In this document: piece by piece, positions 59,006 through 64,000 of the stretch
Layout: every line of letters starts with the position of its first letter
Position numbering within the stretch: the stretch's first letter is position 1
Assembly: GCF_023074075.1 (NCBI RefSeq)
Contig: NZ_JADPKT010000029.1
Span: 1-64,000, forward strand
Origin: Bradyrhizobium sp. 138
GTDB taxonomy: Bacteria; Pseudomonadota; Alphaproteobacteria; Rhizobiales; Xanthobacteraceae
Direction of reading: 5' to 3'
DNA: 64,000 bases
Translations under genes and position numbers: made by a program
Notes under the pieces: generated by a model
Database searches by the model: none
What the model saw: only the letters and a program-made list of their open reading frames with translations
Told to the model about the DNA's origin: nothing

Positions 59006-60196
59006 ATGAACGCGCCGGACAACAATGCCCCCACGCAAGCCGACGGCGTCGTCGACTGGTTGACCAACGGCACGCGCGACCAGCGCTTCATCGACGACAT
59101 CTTCGCGCAAATGTGCATCCGCCTGCAGCAGGCGGGAATTCCGCTGAAGCGGTCGACGCTCCATGTCCTGATCCACCATCCGCAATGGCTTGGCGCCCGG
59201 TTCATGTGGTCCGACGGCATGCGCGAGGCGGAGATCGCGCGGGTCGACTATGACGTGCGCGAGCGGTCCGAATACATCGGCAGCCCCGCCAACGAAATGC
59301 AGGACGGTGCGACCGAGGTGCGGGAGAATCTCGAACGTGATCCCTCGCTCGGCCGCAAGCATGCGCTCTACGACGAGATGCGCGAAAAGGGCCTGACCGA
59401 CTATGTGGCATGGCCGCTCTACCATACGCTCGGCAAGCGGCATCTCATCACTTTCGCGACCGACCGGCCCGGCGGCTTCGATCACGCGCATATCGCCGCC
59501 CTCAAGAAAGTCTTGCCGGTGCTTTCCCTGGTCAGCGAAATCCGCATCAAGAACCGCCTGGCGCGCACCCTGCTGGAGACCTATGTCGGCTCCCATGCCG
59601 GCGAGCTCATCCTGGCGGGCGCGACCCGGCGCGGCACCGGCACGACGGTGCGCGCCGCGATCATGATCTGCGACCTCAGGGATTTCACCAAGATTTCCGA
59701 TAACTGGCCGCGCGACGACGTCATCGATCTCCTCAACGATTATTTCGACGCGATGTCGGAGCCGATCGCGCGGCACGGCGGCGAGATCCTGAAATTCATC
59801 GGCGACGGCCTGCTCGCGATCTTTCCGCTTCAGGCGCCCGGCGCCTGCGCCAATCTTCTCCACGCCGTGACAGAAGCCCGTCAGGCCATGGCCGCCCTGA
59901 ACGAAAGGAACAAGGCGACCAGCCGGGCGCCGCTGAACTATGGCATCGGCGTCCATGTCGGCGACGTCATGTACGGAAATATCGGATCAACCAGCCGGCT
60001 CGACTTCACCGTGATCGGGCCTGCCGTCAACATGGCCTCGCGCCTCGAAGCTCTCACCAAGAAATTGGGGCGAACAGTGCTGCTGTCCCGCGACTTCGCG
60101 GAGCTGGTGGAGCCGAAGTTCGAGCTGGAGCACGTCGGCAAGCACGAGGTGCGCGGCTTCAGCGATCCGATCGAGCTGTTTGCCTATCCGGGGTGA
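59006..60196 (+). CDS. Class III adenylate/guanylate cyclase
   Basis: The 396-residue soluble protein has an N-terminal region of about 190 residues with an unassigned sensor-like fold. The C-terminal class III cyclase domain (about 210-380) contains AIMICDLRDFTKISD and FIGDGLLAIFPL, with metal-binding Asp in both. SRLDFTVIGPAVNMASRLE is the usual substrate-binding segment. It looks complete. Confidence 0.93.
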   Translation: MNAPDNNAPTQADGVVDWLTNGTRDQRFIDDIFAQMCIRLQQAGIPLKRSTLHVLIHHPQWLGARFMWSDGMREAEIARVDYDVRERSEYIGSPANEMQDGATEVRENLERDPSLGRKHALYDEMREKGLTDYVAWPLYHTLGKRHLITFATDRPGGFDHAHIAALKKVLPVLSLVSEIRIKNRLARTLLETYVGSHAGELILAGATRRGTGTTVRAAIMICDLRDFTKISDNWPRDDVIDLLNDYFDAMSEPIARHGGEILKFIGDGLLAIFPLQAPGACANLLHAVTEARQAMAALNERNKATSRAPLNYGIGVHVGDVMYGNIGSTSRLDFTVIGPAVNMASRLEALTKKLGRTVLLSRDFAELVEPKFELEHVGKHEVRGFSDPIELFAYPG

Positions 60197-60325
60197 TGTG
60201 CATGAAGGCCGGGCGGCGGAAGTAGCGAAGCTTTCCAACCGGGGCTTGTCTAGTTGCCAACGCGGGACTGGGTGACTACGCTTTATCCCAGTCAGTCCAG
60301 ACGTCGTTCGATCGGCCGCGCGTTC

Positions 60326-61120
60326 ATGCCCAAATTCCTTCGCATCGGAGTCCATCAGTCGAACGTGTCGGGTTACACGTCGAAGGCGTGGTGTGTCCGA
60401 CGGGTTGGCGCGGTGGTTTTCCTGAAGTGGGGCGCCGTGGAGGTTCAGGGCGCTGGCGATGGGCGAAAGGTGTACTGGACGCGGGTGCCGCAGGAGAAGA
60501 CGATACGCTGCGGCACGGCGCAGAAGGCCCAAGATTATACGAAGGCCGCGATCGCCCGGCGCCGCAGTCACCGCTATGAACCGCTGGCCGGACCGATCGC
60601 GCTGCAGCGCCGGTCGGCCGAGCGCAGCGTCGAGCTCAAGCAGGCGCTGGCCACGATCCTGATCGTCGACATCGTCGGCTCCACCGCAAAAGCCGCAAAG
60701 CTCGGCGATGCGCGTTGGACCAAAATCATGGGCCACTATTACGCCGCTGTGCGCAAGGAGCTGAAGAGTTCGCGCGGCAAGGAAGTCGTGACCACCGGCG
60801 ACGGCGTGCTGGCGACATTCAAGGCGCCGGCCTCCGGCATCCGTTGCGCGACTGCGATCCAAAAGGCGGTGCGCACGCTGGGGCTCGACATCAGGGTCGG
60901 GCTGCATGCGGGCGAATATAGTGTGAGCGGGGGCGAGATGGTCGGACTCGCCTTTCACATCGGCACGCGCGTCGCCGCCAAGGCGCGTGCCGGCGAGGTC
61001 CTGGTCTCGAGCGCGGTCAGGGACCTGATGATGCGGTCAGAGATCCGCTTCAGGGACCACGGCATGCACCAGCTCAAGGGCGTGCCGGCGCGATGGCGCC
61101 TGTACCGGGTGGAGGATTGA
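60326..61120 (+). CDS. Class III nucleotide cyclase with WGR-like N-terminus
   Basis: The 264-residue protein has an N-terminal segment (about 20-90) with VFLKWGAVEVQG and a following KVYW/AQDYTKAAIARRR pattern that resembles WGR domains. The cyclase domain (about 105-262) has TILIVDIVGSTAKAAKLGD with metal-binding Asp115 and TTGDGVLATFKAP as the second site. ATG 60326 is preferred to upstream codons. It lies 130 bases after the previous cyclase gene. Confidence 0.85.
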   Translation: MPKFLRIGVHQSNVSGYTSKAWCVRRVGAVVFLKWGAVEVQGAGDGRKVYWTRVPQEKTIRCGTAQKAQDYTKAAIARRRSHRYEPLAGPIALQRRSAERSVELKQALATILIVDIVGSTAKAAKLGDARWTKIMGHYYAAVRKELKSSRGKEVVTTGDGVLATFKAPASGIRCATAIQKAVRTLGLDIRVGLHAGEYSVSGGEMVGLAFHIGTRVAAKARAGEVLVSSAVRDLMMRSEIRFRDHGMHQLKGVPARWRLYRVED

Positions 61121-61149
61121 GCGGGATTGCGGAAGGAGCGCAGCGCGAC

Positions 61150-61422
61150 TTAGCGGGCCGGATCGCTGTCGCATTTCGGGCATCGCCCGTCCGCGGCGAT
61201 GGCGAGTTGGCGGCCGATCTCTTCCTTCAGAGCGTTGCAGTCGAAAGCCGTGCCATCGCTCCCCAGGATTCGCTTGGCGCGTTCGTAAGCATGGCTCTCG
61301 GCGGCGTCGTCGCCCACGCGGATGATGACGTCATCGTGGAAAGGGCACACCGTGGTGGCGCGCGTTGTCTCGAGCGCGTAGCGCACCAGCGCGGTCAGAT
61401 CATCGAAATTGGCGGACATCAT
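61150..61422 (-). CDS. Conserved small hypothetical protein
   Basis: The 90-residue protein begins MMSANFDDLTALVRYALETT, has a CPFHDDVIIRVGDDAAESHAY segment and ends with a CPKCDSDPAR motif. It might bind a metal through Cys and His. ATG 61422 follows AGGAGA. Function unknown; I believe similar short proteins occur in Bradyrhizobium. Confidence 0.72.
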   Translation of the reverse strand: MMSANFDDLTALVRYALETTRATTVCPFHDDVIIRVGDDAAESHAYERAKRILGSDGTAFDCNALKEEIGRQLAIAADGRCPKCDSDPAR

Positions 61423-61764
61423 GGCTGCTCTCCTGAGCGAGGCAGTCGCGATGGTGGCCTGTGCGCGGCGGCGGGTCGTGCCGACCGTGCGGCGCCGTCG
61501 GGCCGGTTCTATCGAACCTGCCGGCGAAGCCGCCCGTCTGGAGCCGGCTCCCTGATCGCGATCGCCCTGTCTTCGAAGCGGCGCCCGGAGTGCCTAGGAG
61601 TCCGCGCTCCGCTTCGTTCGGCACCGGAGCGACAACGCGCCCGATGCCAATGAGAGCATAGGGGTCGGCAAACCGTTCGCCTTGACCCATCGCAAACATC
61701 GGGAAGGCCCCTAAGGAATCGTCCGCAATTTCGCCGGTGGCGGTTCGGGAGCATGAAGTAGGAC
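61423..61764. other. Gene-free region
   Basis: No supported gene. A 99-residue minus-strand frame overlaps the start of the neighbouring gene, is Arg/Pro/Gly-rich and lacks a ribosome-binding site. The stretch should carry divergent promoters for the flanking small genes. Confidence 0.5.
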
Positions 61765-61977
61765 ATGCAGCGCCAGATCCTCTTCAGGTGCCCGCGCACC
61801 GGCATGAACGTCCAGCATCGGATCGATGACGAGCGGCCTGAGAGTTCCGGGCCGGCGGACAGCTATGTGGCCGTGAGGTGCCCGGCCTGCATGTCGCTGC
61901 ACTTCGTCAACAGCACCACGGGCAAGCTGCTGGGCGAGCGAGGCGGGCAGCCCGTCGCCATGCCGCGTTCCGCCTGA
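61765..61977 (+). CDS. Small zinc-ribbon-like hypothetical protein
   Basis: The 70-residue protein has Cys9 in FRCPRTG and Cys39/Cys42 in VRCPACMSLHFVN, a pattern that would suit a small zinc ribbon. It is soluble and probably cytoplasmic. ATG 61765 has a weak AGTAGGA upstream. Function unknown. Confidence 0.7.
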   Translation: MQRQILFRCPRTGMNVQHRIDDERPESSGPADSYVAVRCPACMSLHFVNSTTGKLLGERGGQPVAMPRSA

Positions 61978-61992
61978 TCCGTCCGGCAATCG

Positions 61993-62361
61993 CTATTTCT
62001 CGACCGCCCCGGTCCAGTCCTTGAAGCCGCCGACATTATAGACCTTCTCGTAACCCATATCCTTCAGGAGCTTGCCGGCCAGCGCCGATCTGCCGCCGGA
62101 GGCGCAATAGAGAATGACGCTCTTGCTCTTGTCGAACGCCTTGTCGTGATAGGGCGATTCCGGGTCCGCGCGAAACTCCAGCATCCCGCGCGAGACATGC
62201 AAGGCCCCCGCGATCTTGCCGCTGGCGACGACCTCCGGCGCATCGCGAACGTCGACGACCAGCGTGTTGCCGCTCTTGATCATCTCGGCCGCCTGTTCCG
62301 ACGTGATCTTGGGGACCGCCGCGTTCGCGGCTTCGAGCATCTGCTTGACGCTGGTCGGCAT
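61993..62361 (-). CDS. Rhodanese-like sulfurtransferase
   Basis: The 122-residue single-domain rhodanese has VVDVRDAPEVVASGKI and ILYCASGGRSALAGKLL with catalytic Cys86 in the six-residue loop CASGGR. KDMGYEKVYNVGGFKDW is the usual C-terminal segment. It moves sulfane sulfur between thiols. No signal peptide. Confidence 0.93.
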   Translation of the reverse strand: MPTSVKQMLEAANAAVPKITSEQAAEMIKSGNTLVVDVRDAPEVVASGKIAGALHVSRGMLEFRADPESPYHDKAFDKSKSVILYCASGGRSALAGKLLKDMGYEKVYNVGGFKDWTGAVEK

Positions 62362-62539
62362 TGGGTTTCCTCCATTGTTGCTCCCGGGGAGGATAGCACG
62401 TTTGCTGTGCTTCGCCTCCTCCTGTCGGAGGAGGATGGTATGCCAGGCAAGAAAGCCGCTTCGTCGCGCATCAGGCGCCGGCTCGTCGGAAGTGCGCAGC
62501 TAGTTGCCGAGCAACCGCATGCGACAGCGGTCATCAACG

Positions 62540-62668
62540 TCACCGCACGCCCGTGCCTTTGCAGCGCTGGCACTTCACCACCCTGTCGCCCTTCTTGAGC
62601 AAACCCTTGCCCTCACAATTCTTGCATTTCTGCTTCTTCTTGATGTTCGGGCCTTTTTCACTGGTCAT
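62540..62668 (-). CDS. Very small zinc-finger-like protein (DnaJ central-domain type)
   Basis: The 42-residue protein has two CxxCxGxG-like motifs: KCKNCEGKG (Cys15, Cys18) and KCQRCKGTG (Cys33, Cys36), which together would bind one zinc, as in the DnaJ Cys-rich domain. It is strongly basic. ATG 62668 has AGGAGA 6 bases upstream. Longer reading frames in the same register are not credible. Confidence 0.75.
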   Translation of the reverse strand: MTSEKGPNIKKKQKCKNCEGKGLLKKGDRVVKCQRCKGTGVR

Positions 62669-62747
62669 GAAAGTCTCCTGCCGCCAGACGGCGGTCTCGT
62701 GCGGGTGCTCGGCGAAACAGCGGAGCGGTGCGACGTAAGCCCTACAC

Positions 62748-62926
62748 TCATGCCGGCTTCGGCACCACCAGCACCGGCACGCTTCCGTCCACCAGGACCT
62801 CGGATGTCTGGCTGCCCAGAAACAGCTTCCTGAGGCCGCGGCGTCCATGAGAGGCCATGACGATCAGGTCGCCCCCCTGGACTTTGCCGTTTCAATGATC
62901 GAATGAGCTGTAGAAAGTCCAATGCT
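62748..62926 (-). pseudogene. Remnant of a universal stress protein (UspA)
   Basis: Read on the minus strand, GDLIVMASHGRRGLRKLFLG...VPVLVVPKPA followed by TGA is the C-terminal third of a UspA protein. The preceding segment AHSIIETAKSRG is in a different frame, offset by one base at a run of six G (62873-62878 region), and a TGA lies just beyond. No start or N-terminal half is present, so this is a truncated, frameshifted remnant. Confidence 0.7.
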
Positions 62927-62955
62927 TCAGATTTCCATCGCTCGGCGTCAGGCGA

Positions 62956-63930
62956 TCACAACCCATCGGGCGGCAGGCCGGTTGTGATTGCCGCCACCGG
63001 CCGGGCGCGCACGCGCTCGCGATAGAACGCGTAGAGACCGGACAGCACGATGATCGTCGCTCCCGTCACCATCACGGCGTCGGGCCTGTCGCCGAACACC
63101 AGATAGCCGAACAGCATGGCCCACAGCAGCGCCGAATAGCGGAACGGTGCGACCGCCGAGATATCGCCCGTTCGCAGCGCCATGATGATGCACTGATAGC
63201 CGATGAGGAGCAGAACCGCGGCGAATGCCAACAGAGCGAGCGCGCGGCCGGATGGCAGCGTCCACCCGCCGAGCGGAACAAGGATGCCGGCTCCGGCGAT
63301 CGTGACGCTAACGGTGGTCAACAGGGTGACGAACAGCGTTGGAATTGGCGCGGGTATTCGCTTGGTCGCCAGATCGCGTACAGCGGAGAAAATCACCGAG
63401 ATCAGCGCGAACAGCGAAAATTGGTTGAATCCCTCAACGCCCGGGCGAACGATGATGAGAACGCCGATGAAGCCGGCTGCGATCGCCAGCCAGCGCCGCC
63501 AGCCGACAGGTTCGCCGAACGTCAAGGCTGCGCCGAGTGTGATGGCGAGTGGCAGCACCTGAAGGATCGCCGTGGCATTCGCCAGAGGCAAGTTCACGAT
63601 CGCCGCCAGCAACAACATCGTTCCGCCGACTTCGCCGGCCATCCGCAGCACGACCGCCTTCGTCATCAGCGTGCGTAGCGGCCGCAGCACCCGCTGATGC
63701 AATGCAAGTGCGGCGATCAGCACACTCGCGAACAGGCCTCGTACCAACATGACCTGGCCGAAATTCAACTCGGCCGACACCGCCTTGGTGATCGCGTCGT
63801 TCATGGTGAGAGCCGCCATGGCGGCGGCCATGAGCAGGCTTCCGCGAATATTCGGGGACAGGGCCAAATCAATGATTCCGTGCCCGGTCGGTCTTAGATC
63901 TGGCGCCGCCGTTTTTTCTCTGTGTCTCAC
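62956..63930 (-). CDS. EamA/DMT family transporter
   Basis: The 324-residue protein has about ten transmembrane helices in two EamA repeats; the first carries RMAGEVGGTMLLLAAIVNLPLANATAI and the second YQCIIMALRTGDISAVAPFRYSALL. It is probably a metabolite exporter of unknown substrate. The GTG start at 63930 overlaps the stop of the upstream gene as GTGA, which supports it. The first 30 residues are polar. Confidence 0.9.
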   Translation of the reverse strand: MRHREKTAAPDLRPTGHGIIDLALSPNIRGSLLMAAAMAALTMNDAITKAVSAELNFGQVMLVRGLFASVLIAALALHQRVLRPLRTLMTKAVVLRMAGEVGGTMLLLAAIVNLPLANATAILQVLPLAITLGAALTFGEPVGWRRWLAIAAGFIGVLIIVRPGVEGFNQFSLFALISVIFSAVRDLATKRIPAPIPTLFVTLLTTVSVTIAGAGILVPLGGWTLPSGRALALLAFAAVLLLIGYQCIIMALRTGDISAVAPFRYSALLWAMLFGYLVFGDRPDAVMVTGATIIVLSGLYAFYRERVRARPVAAITTGLPPDGL

Positions 63931-64000
63931 AGGACTCGGTAGATTCGGAAGTCGATGTGGCCGGCGGAAAACTCGTTGTAGCCGAGCAGAACCAGGTCAT
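63927..64000 (-). CDS. C-terminal end of an unidentified protein, continues beyond the window
   Basis: The last 23 codons read DLVLLGYNEFSAGHIDFRIY then RVL and TGA. The stop overlaps the EamA start codon. Too little is visible to name it; the coupling suggests the two genes share a transcript. Confidence 0.5.
   Translation of the reverse strand, partial: DLVLLGYNEFSAGHIDFRIYRVL

Noticed and set aside
61400..61699. 99-residue minus-strand frame
   Set aside because: Overlaps the start of a better gene, Arg/Pro/Gly-rich, no ribosome-binding site.

Overview
The window is about 64 kb of GC-rich DNA with alphaproteobacterial gene content. Many intergenic palindromic repeats, DUF6894 and similar small proteins, a PaoABC-type aldehyde dehydrogenase and a flhA gene suggest Bradyrhizobium or a close Nitrobacteraceae relative. 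That assignment is inference from gene family and repeat style. I see no rRNA, tRNA or CRISPR array.

Layout. 1-1.5 kb is repeat-rich and has no convincing gene. 1.5-4 kb holds a truncated HlyC-like acyltransferase, a secreted unknown, a REP-associated tyrosine transposase bracketed by its own inverted repeats, and a small membrane protein. 4.2-6.4 kb is flhA. 6.7-11.1 kb is a six-gene minus-strand copper-resistance operon: His-rich secreted protein, lipoprotein, TolC-like lipoprotein, Tat-exported multicopper oxidase, cupredoxin, CusF-like protein. 11.2-13.6 kb has an MFS transporter, a DUF4864 protein and a TetR regulator. 13.9-17.7 kb is paoABC. 17.7-27.5 kb is an amine/amino-acid catabolic block: two XRE-cupin regulators, an omega-aminotransferase, a DadA-like dehydrogenase, a polar amino acid ABC importer, a PuuB/DAO-like oxidase and a gamma-glutamyltransferase. 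27.8-32.5 kb carries two small proteins, a PQQ-type dehydrogenase fused to cytochrome c, an SMP-30-like protein and an acetylpolyamine amidohydrolase-like deacetylase.

32.6-41.3 kb is a compact nonribosomal peptide cluster: luciferase-like monooxygenase, Sfp-type phosphopantetheinyl transferase, a 57-residue basic protein, and a 2150-residue A-PCP-C-A-PCP-C synthetase without thioesterase. 41.4-45.7 kb has a SAM-cyclase-ATPase-TPR protein and a PIMT-like methyltransferase. 45.8-46.5 kb is a toxin-antitoxin pair behind an AT-rich promoter region. 46.7-52.2 kb holds envelope genes: DUF6492 glycosyltransferase-like protein, GH10 xylanase, polysaccharide flippase and a tandem-domain L,D-transpeptidase. 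52.3-53.1 kb is a methyltransferase whose stop codon is out of frame.

53.3-55.8 kb is a bufferin (copper-binding RiPP) operon: bufA precursor, bufB DUF692/MNIO, bufC partner, DoxX. The region ahead of it is unusually rich in hairpins. 56.1-61.1 kb has three more class III nucleotide cyclases and a HutD/Ves protein. The end holds small zinc-ribbon proteins, a rhodanese, a UspA remnant, an EamA exporter and the tail of one further gene.

The most interesting items are the NRPS cluster with its oxalyl-CoA-synthetase-like first adenylation domain, the bufferin operon with its structured leader, and the RAYT/REP unit.
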